Assembly (NCBI GenBank): GCA_003153655.1
Contig: PMAK01000252.1
Span: forward strand, 1-6,012
Direction of reading: 5' to 3'
DNA from: Phycisphaerales bacterium
GTDB lineage: Bacteria; Planctomycetota; Phycisphaerae; Tepidisphaerales; Tepidisphaeraceae
Length of the DNA: 6,012 nt
How positions within the stretch are numbered: position 1 is the first letter of the stretch; each line of letters opens with the position of its first letter. This document shows positions 1-5,672 of this stretch, piece by piece. The notes under the pieces were generated by a model, which was given only the letters and a program-made list of their open reading frames with translations, was not told where the DNA came from and searched no databases. Both the position numbers and the translations under genes were made by a program.

Positions 1-624
1 CGGCTCAATGCAAACCGCCGCGATCCGCCCCTCCCCCTCCCGCAAAATCTTCTCCAGATCATCCAAACAATTCCTGGCGATCGGCGACGGCGCGATGTGC
101 ACAGGAAAAAGCATCGGAATATACGGCCGATGAAATGCGTCCACCCGGCCGACAGACATCGCCCCCACCGTATCCCCATGATACGCGTCCGCAAACGCCA
201 CGATCTCATTCTTCTCCCCGCGCCCAATGTTATGCCAATATTGAACCGCGAGTTTGAACGCAATCTCCGTCGCCGTCGCCCCCGCATCGCTGAAAAAAAT
301 CTTCTCCAGTCCCGCCGGAACAAGCGGCATCAGCCGCTCCGCCAGTAGCAACGCCGCTTCGCTCGACAGCCCAAGCATCGTGCTGTGCGCAACGCGATTA
401 AGCTGCGCGACAACAGCAGCATCAATCTCCGGCACGCGGTGCCCATGCACGTTGCACCAAAGACTCGAAACGCCATCAAGATACCGCTTCCCATCACTGT
501 CGATTAGGTACATCCCCCGCGCATCCGTAATGACGAGTTGCTCGGCTTCCAGCCACTGACGCATGTGCGTGAACGGATGCCAGATATAGCGGCGATCAAG
601 CTGGCGGAGAGATTCAGTCTTCAT
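1..624 (-). CDS. bioA: Adenosylmethionine-8-amino-7-oxononanoate aminotransferase (BioA), N-terminal part
   Basis: PLP-dependent class III aminotransferase that converts KAPA to DAPA in biotin synthesis, a cytoplasmic enzyme. Only the first 208 residues are in the window; the gene runs off the left edge, so the PLP lysine is not seen. Visible BioA marks are WHPFTHM (residues 15-21), DSDGKRYLDG (42-51), SLWCNVHGH (54-62) with the Trp typical of BioA, AHSTMLG (79-85), the phosphate-binding FFSDAGATATE (110-120) and YHGDT (148-152). The overall pattern, including QYWHNIG at 128-134, resembles my recollection of Bacillus subtilis BioA more than the E. coli enzyme. I chose ATG at 624 because the WHPFT motif then falls near residue 15, as in the family. 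No Shine-Dalgarno site is visible, but the start overlaps the TGA of the small ORF upstream (ATGA), which suggests translational coupling. Another class III aminotransferase is possible but unlikely. Confidence 0.9.
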   Translation of the reverse strand, partial: MKTESLRQLDRRYIWHPFTHMRQWLEAEQLVITDARGMYLIDSDGKRYLDGVSSLWCNVHGHRVPEIDAAVVAQLNRVAHSTMLGLSSEAALLLAERLMPLVPAGLEKIFFSDAGATATEIAFKLAVQYWHNIGRGEKNEIVAFADAYHGDTVGAMSVGRVDAFHRPYIPMLFPVHIAPSPIARNCLDDLEKILREGEGRIAAVCIEP

Positions 625-752
625 TGGCCCGGCATTTCGAATTGGCTCATCTCATGATTCGGCAAAGTCACCTTTCGCCGTTTAGCCGCCTCGCTTGCGA
701 GGCGCGTTCTTCGATGTTCCAGAATCGCGGTCTCCCATTTAGAAACATTCAT
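621..752 (-). CDS. Unrecognised 43-residue ORF coupled to both neighbours
   Basis: I do not recognise this protein. It begins MNVSKWETAILEHRR and ends MSQFEMPGQ. It is highly charged, with a basic stretch around residues 13-27 (HRRTRLASEAAKRRK) that could form an amphipathic helix. It has no signal peptide, membrane segment or cysteine. Its ATG (752-750) overlaps the TGA of the DUF547 lipoprotein as ATGA, and its own TGA (623-621) overlaps the ATG of bioA as ATGA. It therefore fills the gap between two genes exactly, which is how coupled operon genes look. There is no Shine-Dalgarno site of its own. Against it: it is short, its codon use is not strongly biased, and it contains a perfect 18-nt palindrome (687-704) that could belong to a dispersed repeat. 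Product and function are unknown. Confidence 0.45.
   Translation of the reverse strand: MNVSKWETAILEHRRTRLASEAAKRRKVTLPNHEMSQFEMPGQ
687..704. repeat. Perfect GC-rich palindrome
   Basis: The sequence CGCCTCGCTTGCGAGGCG is an 8-bp inverted repeat around a 2-nt centre. In RNA it would form a hairpin of about 7 bp closed by a 4-nt loop. It lies inside the 43-codon ORF, in minus-strand reading coding for RLASEA. No T-run follows on either strand, so it is not an intrinsic terminator. It could be a REP-like dispersed element, an mRNA processing or stability hairpin between the lipoprotein and bioA, or chance in GC-rich DNA. Confidence 0.5.
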
Positions 753-1567
753 CGCGGCGGCCGATTCAGCGTCCAGTCAAAGCCCAACTTCTCCGCCCGG
801 GTCGCCCCGACAATCGGAGAATCGCTTTGCACATATAGCTGCAGCGCTTCAACGATTCCCGCGGGTTTAGAACCAAAAAGCTTTTGAAAACCCGCCAGAA
901 ACGCATCGCGGTGAAGATAAAAGAGATCGTTGAGCTTCACCGCATCGCCGTCGCGAACAGCCGAACGCGGATCGCCGAGATATCGCTGCCCCTGATCGAC
1001 GAACTGCGCATCCAGGACCGCCCCATCATACGGAGTCCCGCGGAGCGGCGGGCTGGAGCGCGCGCAATAATTCAAGGCGAAAAATACACGTGCGTCACCG
1101 GCGGGTTCGAGTTTCTTTTGGACTAATTCATCGAGTGTCGAAGTCTGGCCCCCAAACGTAAATTTCTCCTGCGAGAAAATCGCGCCGGGCGGATCACCGT
1201 CAAGCATGCCTGACGGATAGTTGTGCTCAATCGCGGCGTAAATGCAGGTGGCGTTAAAAGCGTTGATCCAATAAGCGAGACGATACTGATCGGTGGAGAA
1301 CATAGCCGGGTGATTCACCGGCGAAACCGCCTGGATCAACCCAACATAATTCAGCAGCGATTCTCGCACCCCATCCTGATCGCTTTGAATCAGATTCCAT
1401 TTCACATAACCATCCGGCGTAACCACGGCAGATAAAACTTTTGCCCAGTCGGCGTCACTGAAAGTCTGCGGAATAACCGAGGGAGGCTGCGGAAGATTCG
1501 ATGCAATGCTGGAGCAAGCCACTAAAAAAAATGACGAGAAGAGGAGCACGAAAGGACGTGGCAACAT
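749..1567 (-). CDS. DUF547 family outer-membrane lipoprotein
   Basis: A 272-residue secreted lipoprotein of unknown role. The N-terminus has a short basic n-region (MLPRP), a hydrophobic stretch (residues 6-17) and a lipobox LVAC with the lipidated Cys at 18; Ser at +2 favours the outer membrane. The rest matches the DUF547 pattern: YWINAFNA (99-106), FGG..STLDELV (138-149) and FALNYCARSSPPL (163-175). Many DUF547 proteins have Cys in the second position of the SCPPL motif; here it is Ser, with only Cys168 kept nearby. The frame is open back to 1642, but I chose ATG at 1567 because it gives a proper signal peptide and has the best Shine-Dalgarno site in the window, AAAGGTG, about 6 nt upstream. 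It starts 14 nt after the dapB stop and ends overlapping the small ORF, so it is probably in the same operon. Base composition differs from its neighbours: the + strand is not C-rich here. Confidence 0.88.
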   Translation of the reverse strand: MLPRPFVLLFSSFFLVACSSIASNLPQPPSVIPQTFSDADWAKVLSAVVTPDGYVKWNLIQSDQDGVRESLLNYVGLIQAVSPVNHPAMFSTDQYRLAYWINAFNATCIYAAIEHNYPSGMLDGDPPGAIFSQEKFTFGGQTSTLDELVQKKLEPAGDARVFFALNYCARSSPPLRGTPYDGAVLDAQFVDQGQRYLGDPRSAVRDGDAVKLNDLFYLHRDAFLAGFQKLFGSKPAGIVEALQLYVQSDSPIVGATRAEKLGFDWTLNRPPR

Positions 1568-1572
1568 AATCA

Positions 1573-1579
1573 CACCTTT
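1573..1579 (-). promoter_or_regulatory. Shine-Dalgarno site of the DUF547 lipoprotein
   Basis: On the minus strand AAAGGTG ends about 5-6 nt before the ATG at 1567 and lies in the 14-nt gap after the dapB stop codon. It decides the start: the upstream in-frame ATG at 1642 lies inside dapB and would bury the signal peptide. It is the only convincing Shine-Dalgarno site I see among the minus-strand genes. Confidence 0.65.
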
Positions 1580-1581
1580 GT

Positions 1582-2379
1582 TCACTTCAAGTCTATGGCA
1601 TCGGATAACGAATATCTTCCCGGTTTTTGGTTTCGCAGCCATTTGGCCGCCCGCAGCGCGCCAACAGCAAATGTGTCGCGGTTCGTAGCAACATGACCAA
1701 GCTCAACCCGCTCGCCCAGCGTCGCAAAATAGACCGTATGCTTCCCGACCTCATCGCCGATCCGCAACGAATGCATCCCAATCTGCCCCGCCTGCCGCTG
1801 CGTATCATCCCCATGACGGCCATACGCCAGAGACTTCCGAGTTTTCCCCGTCGCCTTAAGGATCGCATCAGCGATGGCAAGCGCCGTCCCGCTCGGCGCA
1901 TCTTTTTTGAATCGATGATGCCCTTCGACGATTTCAATGTCGTACTCTTCGCCCAGAGATTTGGCCGCCTGCGCCGCCAGTTTCAGCAGAACATTCACAC
2001 CGACGCTCATATTCGGCGATTGCAGGATGGGAATATCCGCCGCGGCAATATCAATCGCCGCATGATCCTTATCTTTCAGCGCGGTCGTCCCAATGACCAT
2101 CCCAATCTCCCGGTCCCGGCAAGTCTTCAGCCAATGCCGCATCCCCGCCGGCAAAGTAAAATCAATCAGCACATCCGGCTTCGGCCGAAGATCAAACGTA
2201 ATCGGAATCCCAATCGGCCCGATCCCCGCAAGTTGCCCCGCATCCTGCGCAAGCTCAGCACACTCAGGCCGATCAATCGCCGCGACCAATTGAAAAGCCT
2301 TATCCGCATGCGCCAGCGCAATAAGCCGCCGCCCCATCCGCCCGCACGCCCCGGTAATCGCAAGTTTAATAGTACTCAT
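1582..2379 (-). CDS. dapB: 4-hydroxy-tetrahydrodipicolinate reductase
   Basis: NAD(P)H-dependent cytoplasmic reductase of the diaminopimelate/lysine pathway, supplying peptidoglycan and lysine. The protein is 265 residues, normal for DapB. Visible marks are the Rossmann nucleotide-binding loop TGACGRMG (9-16), DVLIDFT (69-75), the IGTT motif (96-99), SPNMSVGVN (121-129) and the catalytic signature EGHHRFKKDAPSGTA (152-166), with the His pair at 154-155 and the Lys of the KDAPSGTA block. The start MSTIKLAITGACG at 2379 puts the Rossmann strand at the N-terminus as in the family. The frame is open back to 2484, but that extension is only translation of the heptamer spacer and the end of thrC, so I reject it. 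No clear Shine-Dalgarno site precedes the ATG. It is followed after 14 nt by the lipoprotein gene and preceded by thrC. Confidence 0.96.
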   Translation of the reverse strand: MSTIKLAITGACGRMGRRLIALAHADKAFQLVAAIDRPECAELAQDAGQLAGIGPIGIPITFDLRPKPDVLIDFTLPAGMRHWLKTCRDREIGMVIGTTALKDKDHAAIDIAAADIPILQSPNMSVGVNVLLKLAAQAAKSLGEEYDIEIVEGHHRFKKDAPSGTALAIADAILKATGKTRKSLAYGRHGDDTQRQAGQIGMHSLRIGDEVGKHTVYFATLGERVELGHVATNRDTFAVGALRAAKWLRNQKPGRYSLSDAIDLK

Positions 2380-2460
2380 TTCAGGTTTCTGGTTTCGGAC
2401 TTGATTCGTCATTCGGATTTCGGGTTTGATTCTGGTTTCTGATTTCGGATTTCTGGTTTC
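2380..2460 (-). repeat. Degenerate heptamer (GAANNNN) repeat filling the thrC-dapB spacer
   Basis: Read on the minus strand from the thrC stop, the whole spacer splits into units that begin with GAA: GAAACCA, GAAATCC, GAAATCA, GAAACCA, GAATCAA+ACCC, GAAATCC, GAATGAC, GAATCAA+GTCC, GAAACCA, GAAACCT, GAA, and then the dapB ATG. The first unit uses the GA of the thrC TGA. Eight units are 7 nt long and two carry a 4-nt insert (ACCC, GTCC) after the same GAATCAA. The array spans stop codon to start codon without a remainder. Short heptamer repeats of this general kind are known from cyanobacteria (STRR), and similar GAATCCGAAAT-like strings are common in PVC genomes as far as I recall. Function is unknown; the array shows no hairpin and no clear promoter. 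Confidence 0.8.
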
Positions 2461-3874
2461 ACCCACGCCCTTCCATCGCCGCAATAATCGCCTTCAGATC
2501 ATCATCCACAACAACCGGACGATTCGACAATTTTCCCTTCGGCTCGCTCCGCGGCGCCAATTCCTGCGCCGCGCTCAAATCAATCCCCGTATGATATTTC
2601 ACAGTCGCGTTCGCATCCTTCAACTCGTGGCCAGTAAGAATACAAACAACCGTCTCATCCGCACCGATCGTTTGCGATTCCCGAAGCTTGTGCAATCCCG
2701 CAACGCTCGCCGCACTCGCCGGCTCACACCCAAAACCCCACCGCGCCACCATCGCCCGATGCTCCAATATCTCATCATCCGTCACTTCCAGCGTCACCCC
2801 ATTCATAACCTCCAGCGCACGCAATGCCTTCGGCAAATTCACCGGCCGGCTGATCTCAATCGCGCTCGCAACCGTATGCGGCCGATAGTTCGATTCATCC
2901 AGCGCCGCATAATGCCTCTGAATCAGCGAAGCATCAAACGCCCCCCCATTCCATTTCAAACCGCGCCTGCTCACCAATTCATTCAGCGTGTTCGCCCCCG
3001 ACGCATTCACAATCGCCAATCGCGGAATCTTCTTAATCAGCCCAAGCTCCTTCAATTCCGAAAACGCCTTCCCAAACGCCGAACAATTTCCAAGATTCCC
3101 GCCCGGCACAATCACCCAATCCGGGCTCTGCCAATCCATCGCCTCCAGGATGCGATACATAATGCTCTTCTGCCCCTCAAGCCGAAACGGATTCACGCTA
3201 TTCATCAAATAGATGCCGAGCTCCGGCATATCCACCGCAACCTGCCTGATCCGCCGCAGGCAGTCATCAAAGTCCCCACGGATCTGCAGCGTCAGCGCCC
3301 CATAATCCAGCGCCTGACTCAGTTTCCCCAGCGCAATCTTTCCGCTCCCAATGAAAACAATCCCCCGCATCTGCGCAAGGCTGGCAAACATCGCCAGCGA
3401 CGCACTGGTATTGCCCGTCGACGCACAAGCAACCTTCTTCGCCCCCACCATCCGCGCATGCGTAAACGCCGCCGTCATCCCATTATCTTTAAAACTCCCG
3501 CTCGGATTCAGTCCCTCATATTGCAGCAGGAGTTTCCCCGGATTCATGTTGAGCTGCCGCGCCAGCAGATCCGCCTGCTGCAAAACAGTCCGCCCCTCCC
3601 CGATGGTGACAATCTCCTCCTCCCGCCGATAGAACGGCAAAAGCTCCCGAAATCGCCACACACCCGAAAAATCCAAAGTCCCTTCAACCCCAACCCCCTT
3701 CGTGCTCCACCGATGCTCAAAATAACTAAGACTCTTAATGGTCGGCAGCTTCCCCCAGTCATACCGGATATCAAGAAGATTCCCGCACCGCGTGCAGGCC
3801 ACAAGCACCTGCGCAACATCATAAGTCGCCGCGCAGGCCGGATTCAGACACTGTTGAAAAGCAGGATCAGCCAT
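2459..3874 (-). CDS. thrC: Threonine synthase
   Basis: PLP-dependent cytoplasmic enzyme that makes L-threonine from O-phospho-L-homoserine. The protein is 471 residues. The N-terminus carries a zinc-ribbon-like set of cysteines (C9, C14, C27, C30), followed by the fold type II catalytic domain. Visible marks are EGLNPSGSFKDNGM (120-133) with the PLP lysine K129, the phosphate-binding ASTGNTSAS (151-159), the glycine-rich PGGNLGN (257-263), GFGCEPASAAS and LTGHELKD near the C-terminus. The start at 3874 gives the complete zinc ribbon. There is no Shine-Dalgarno site, and a promoter-like pair lies so close upstream that the leader would be about 6 nt. It heads the minus-strand gene group and is divergent from ispB. 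A run of seven G (2941-2947 on the minus strand, in WNGGAF) is a possible slippage site. Other PLP fold II enzymes are unlikely given this motif set. Confidence 0.95.
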   Translation of the reverse strand: MADPAFQQCLNPACAATYDVAQVLVACTRCGNLLDIRYDWGKLPTIKSLSYFEHRWSTKGVGVEGTLDFSGVWRFRELLPFYRREEEIVTIGEGRTVLQQADLLARQLNMNPGKLLLQYEGLNPSGSFKDNGMTAAFTHARMVGAKKVACASTGNTSASLAMFASLAQMRGIVFIGSGKIALGKLSQALDYGALTLQIRGDFDDCLRRIRQVAVDMPELGIYLMNSVNPFRLEGQKSIMYRILEAMDWQSPDWVIVPGGNLGNCSAFGKAFSELKELGLIKKIPRLAIVNASGANTLNELVSRRGLKWNGGAFDASLIQRHYAALDESNYRPHTVASAIEISRPVNLPKALRALEVMNGVTLEVTDDEILEHRAMVARWGFGCEPASAASVAGLHKLRESQTIGADETVVCILTGHELKDANATVKYHTGIDLSAAQELAPRSEPKGKLSNRPVVVDDDLKAIIAAMEGRG

Positions 3875-4221
3875 ATTGGTCAGGCTAAATTAAGTTGAGA
3901 CCCAACAAACGTCAAAACTGCCCCTCCCCCATTCCTGTGCAACAGTCGCCGAAGGCAGCCCTCATCCCTCCCCGGCTGCAGAAGGCCCGCCAGAACGTTA
4001 TCGGGCAAGCCAACACCTCCGTCAGCGGCCGCGCACGTTATATACGAGCCAGCCCCCGCCCGACGTCACCAACACCGCAAACGAAAATCATCTTCCAATT
4101 AATCCAACAACCACTCTTACCTGAACCAACCCATAAACAACGCGCAATCGGAAATTTCCTCATCTTTCAATTATTCCGAAACTTCCCCCAACAATTTCCT
4201 CACCCACATTCAATCCATATA
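3875..4221. other. Divergent thrC/ispB intergenic region
   Basis: About 350 nt between the divergent starts. I see no RNA gene or protein gene. The right part is very G-poor on the + strand: in 4071-4230 I count 9 G against 55 C. This explains why the ispB frame stays open back to 3895; the implied 113-residue N-terminal extension is of low complexity (P, Q, N, R rich) and is not credible. Minor structure: a 6-bp inverted repeat GCAGCC/GGCTGC (3955-3960, 3974-3979) and two copies of ACGTTAT exactly 40 nt apart (3995 and 4035). Both are weak. Promoter candidates for each gene are listed separately. Confidence 0.6.
3887..3915 (-). promoter_or_regulatory. Candidate sigma70-like promoter of thrC
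   Basis: On the minus strand TTGACG (3915-3910, 5 of 6 to the -35 consensus) and TAATTT (3892-3887, 3 of 6 to the -10 consensus) are separated by 17 nt. Transcription would start near 3880, about 6 nt before the thrC ATG. The -35 is good and the -10 is poor, so this is a candidate only. Confidence 0.4.
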
Positions 4222-4223
4222 AT
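4195..4223 (+). promoter_or_regulatory. Candidate promoter of ispB with a consensus -10
   Basis: A perfect TATAAT at 4218-4223 lies 10 nt before the ATG at 4234. Seventeen nt upstream is TTTCCT (4195-4200), a poor -35. The start of transcription would be near 4230, giving a leader of only a few nt. The ATG at 4222 overlaps the -10 box itself, so if this promoter is real that codon cannot be the main start. Confidence 0.4.
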
Positions 4224-4233
4224 GCCCATCCAT

Positions 4234-5226
4234 ATGGCAAAGGCGGGTCCCCCCTTCTCCGTTTTGGACTCTCTCGGCGAGACCGTCCGTTCTGAACTGG
4301 ACGCCGTCCAAAAACTCTTCGACCGCGAACTCAACAGCGAACTCCCCTCCGTCAATACACTCTGCAAACATGTTTCCCGATTCCGCGGAAAAATGCTCCG
4401 CCCACTCCTCGTCCTCCTCGCCGGCAAAGCCTCCGGCAAACTCTCCGACGCCCACACCGTCCTCGCCACCGTCGTCGAAATGGTCCACATGGCCACCCTC
4501 GTCCACGATGATGTGCTGGATGACGCCGAGCTTCGCCGCAAAGGCGCAACCATCAACCATCTCCGCGGCAACGAAGCCGCCGTCCTCCTCGGCGACTATC
4601 TCATCAGCCACAGCTTCCACCTCTGCTCCAGCCTCGATTCCCAATTCGCCTCCCGCGTCATCGGCCGCACAACCAACCAGGTCTGCGAAGGCGAACTACT
4701 GCAAATCCACAACCGCAACAACCTCGATCTGGACGAAGAAACGTATCTCCAAATCATCACCTGCAAAACAGCCGTCCTCTGCGCCGCCTGCTGCCTCCTC
4801 GGCGCAACCTTCGCCGGCGCCGACGAAACCGCCATCGAAAACCTCCGCCAATACGGCCTATGCCTCGGCACCGCCTTCCAAATTCAAGATGACATCCTCG
4901 ACATCGTCGGCACCGAATCCACCGTCGGCAAAACCCTCGGCCTGGACGTCCAAAAAGGAAAACTAACCCTCCCGATCATTCATTTCCTGCGCACCGCCCC
5001 GCAGGAACACCGCACCCTTTTACGCTCCCTGCTGCGAAGCCACGAATCCGACAAAGTCGATCGAATCCGCAACCTGATCCTCCCCAGCGACTCAGTCGAA
5101 TACGCCTCCGGCCAAGCCCGCAAACTGATCTCCCGCGCAAGAGCCGGACTGAAAGTATTGCCGGAGTCCCCCTCCCGCCAAATCCTAGACACCATGGCAG
5201 AGTTCGTAGTCACCCGACCCATGTAA
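4234..5226 (+). CDS. ispB: Long-chain polyprenyl diphosphate synthase (IspB family)
   Basis: Trans-isoprenyl diphosphate synthase that adds isopentenyl diphosphate units to an allylic primer, making the side chain of a respiratory quinone. The protein is 330 residues. Marks in order: FRGKMLRP (50-57) for diphosphate binding, the first Asp-rich motif DDVLD (92-96) in LVHDDVLDDAELRRKG, GDYL (120-123), EGELLQ (152-157), CKTA (177-180), the second Asp-rich motif FQIQDDILD (215-223) and GKTLGLDVQKGKLTLP after it. The residue five before the first Asp is Ala, not a bulky aromatic, which fits a long product. Exact chain length (C35-C45) cannot be told. I chose ATG 4234; ATG 4222, four codons earlier, is possible, but it overlaps a TATAAT box. 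No Shine-Dalgarno site. Codons end mostly in C. It is divergent from thrC and followed by a long gene-free stretch. Confidence 0.92.
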   Translation: MAKAGPPFSVLDSLGETVRSELDAVQKLFDRELNSELPSVNTLCKHVSRFRGKMLRPLLVLLAGKASGKLSDAHTVLATVVEMVHMATLVHDDVLDDAELRRKGATINHLRGNEAAVLLGDYLISHSFHLCSSLDSQFASRVIGRTTNQVCEGELLQIHNRNNLDLDEETYLQIITCKTAVLCAACCLLGATFAGADETAIENLRQYGLCLGTAFQIQDDILDIVGTESTVGKTLGLDVQKGKLTLPIIHFLRTAPQEHRTLLRSLLRSHESDKVDRIRNLILPSDSVEYASGQARKLISRARAGLKVLPESPSRQILDTMAEFVVTRPM

Positions 5227-5428
5227 GCCCTGGAGAGCGTTACGACCGCACAGCGTCGGCCATCATTGCGCTGAAATCTGTGCAACCTTCCGCCGACTCC
5301 GGCTTTCGGCGATCCGTCCGTCTGTAAAGGAGCCGAAATCTTCGACCGAACCTCCACGCAATGCTATAGGCGCAAACAAGGCGGAATTGCTTCTCCGGCC
5401 GCACGGTTGAGGGGAAAAGGAAAGGAGT

Positions 5429-5445
5429 GGGAGGGTGCGGGAGGG
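5429..5445 (+). other. Canonical G-quadruplex motif
   Basis: The + strand reads GGGAGGGTGCGGGAGGG: four runs of exactly three G with loops of 1, 3 and 1 nt. Such short loops are known to favour very stable parallel quadruplexes. It sits in a purine tract running from 5411 (starting GGGGAAAAGGAAAGG), after ispB and about 230 nt before the prepilin start, on the RNA-like strand of both genes. That it folds in the cell is inference. Confidence 0.7.
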
Positions 5446-5448
5446 AAT

Positions 5449-5468
5449 CCTGCGGAAGCTGCCGCAGG
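5449..5468 (+). other. Perfect 7-bp GC-rich hairpin after the quadruplex motif
   Basis: CCTGCGG (5449-5455) and CCGCAGG (5462-5468) form a perfect stem around the loop AAGCTG. It begins 3 nt after the quadruplex motif. No T-run follows directly; the nearest is TTTT at 5484-5487. It is therefore not a standard intrinsic terminator, though with the neighbouring tracts it could help stop transcription or protect the ispB 3' end. Confidence 0.5.
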
Positions 5469-5672
5469 CTTGGCCTGATGTGGTTTTCCCCGCCCTCCTG
5501 CATTCGTAATAGCATTTGAATTTGCCCTTCGGTTGCACCATACCCAACGCAACAGCATTATCTACAGTCATTTGCATTGCTTTCCCGATTAGAGAGAATA
5601 AGAAACTGCCACGAACCCAGTGGACATCCCGAACAATGGACCAGACAGATTTGTACAGATAGGCGAAGGAAT

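Larger units (their letters stand above)
5227..5672. other. Gene-free region between ispB and the prepilin gene
   Basis: 446 nt with no credible gene on either strand. Open frames here lack a start codon or a Shine-Dalgarno site and show no family motif. Two inverted repeats follow ispB: CAGCG/CGCTG (5251-5255, 5269-5273) and CGCCGA/TCGGCG (5291-5296, 5306-5311). Neither is followed by a T-run, so no intrinsic terminator is evident. The middle holds a purine tract with a G-quadruplex motif and a perfect hairpin, listed separately. The last 170 nt are richer in A+T and are where a prepilin promoter would be expected. A weak pair TTGCAC (5533-5538) and CATTAT (5556-5561) with 17-nt spacing is the best I find. 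Confidence 0.6.

Noticed and set aside
1568..1642. Longer start for the DUF547 lipoprotein
   Set aside because: It would lie within dapB and place 25 charged residues before the signal peptide. ATG 1567 has a Shine-Dalgarno site and gives a clean lipobox.
1627..2442. Long plus-strand open frames opposite dapB and thrC (for example 1627-2442 and 2426-3898)
   Set aside because: They are antisense shadows of dapB and thrC, Arg/Pro-rich without motifs; the minus-strand frames carry full catalytic signatures.
2380..2484. Longer dapB start (ATG at 2484 or 2412)
   Set aside because: The extra residues (NPKSETR..., KPE) are translated heptamer repeat and thrC overlap. The DapB Rossmann motif belongs directly at the N-terminus, as with ATG 2379.
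3995..4041. Operator made of two ACGTTAT copies 40 nt apart
   Set aside because: A 7-nt match found twice in 350 nt is weak evidence, and no dyad symmetry or neighbouring regulator gene supports it.
3895..4233. In-frame N-terminal extension of ispB by 113 residues
   Set aside because: The frame is open because the region is G-poor and so has few TGA or TAG codons. The translation is low-complexity, the polyprenyl synthase family begins near residue 1 of the shorter form, and a TATAAT box lies just before the chosen start.
5251..5311. Intrinsic terminator after ispB
   Set aside because: The two short inverted repeats have no following T-run, and their stems are only 5-6 bp with 9-13 nt loops.
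5350..5420. Possible cyclic-di-GMP riboswitch upstream of the prepilin (fragments such as GGCGCAAAC)
   Set aside because: The other conserved blocks of the GEMM-I aptamer and its tetraloop/receptor helices are not visible in order, and it lies far from the start codon.
5275..5479. Plus-strand open stretch through the purine tract, with AAAGGAG near 5327
   Set aside because: There is no ATG or GTG start after the Shine-Dalgarno-like sequence (the next codons are GAA ATC), and the product is low-complexity Gly/Ala/Lys.
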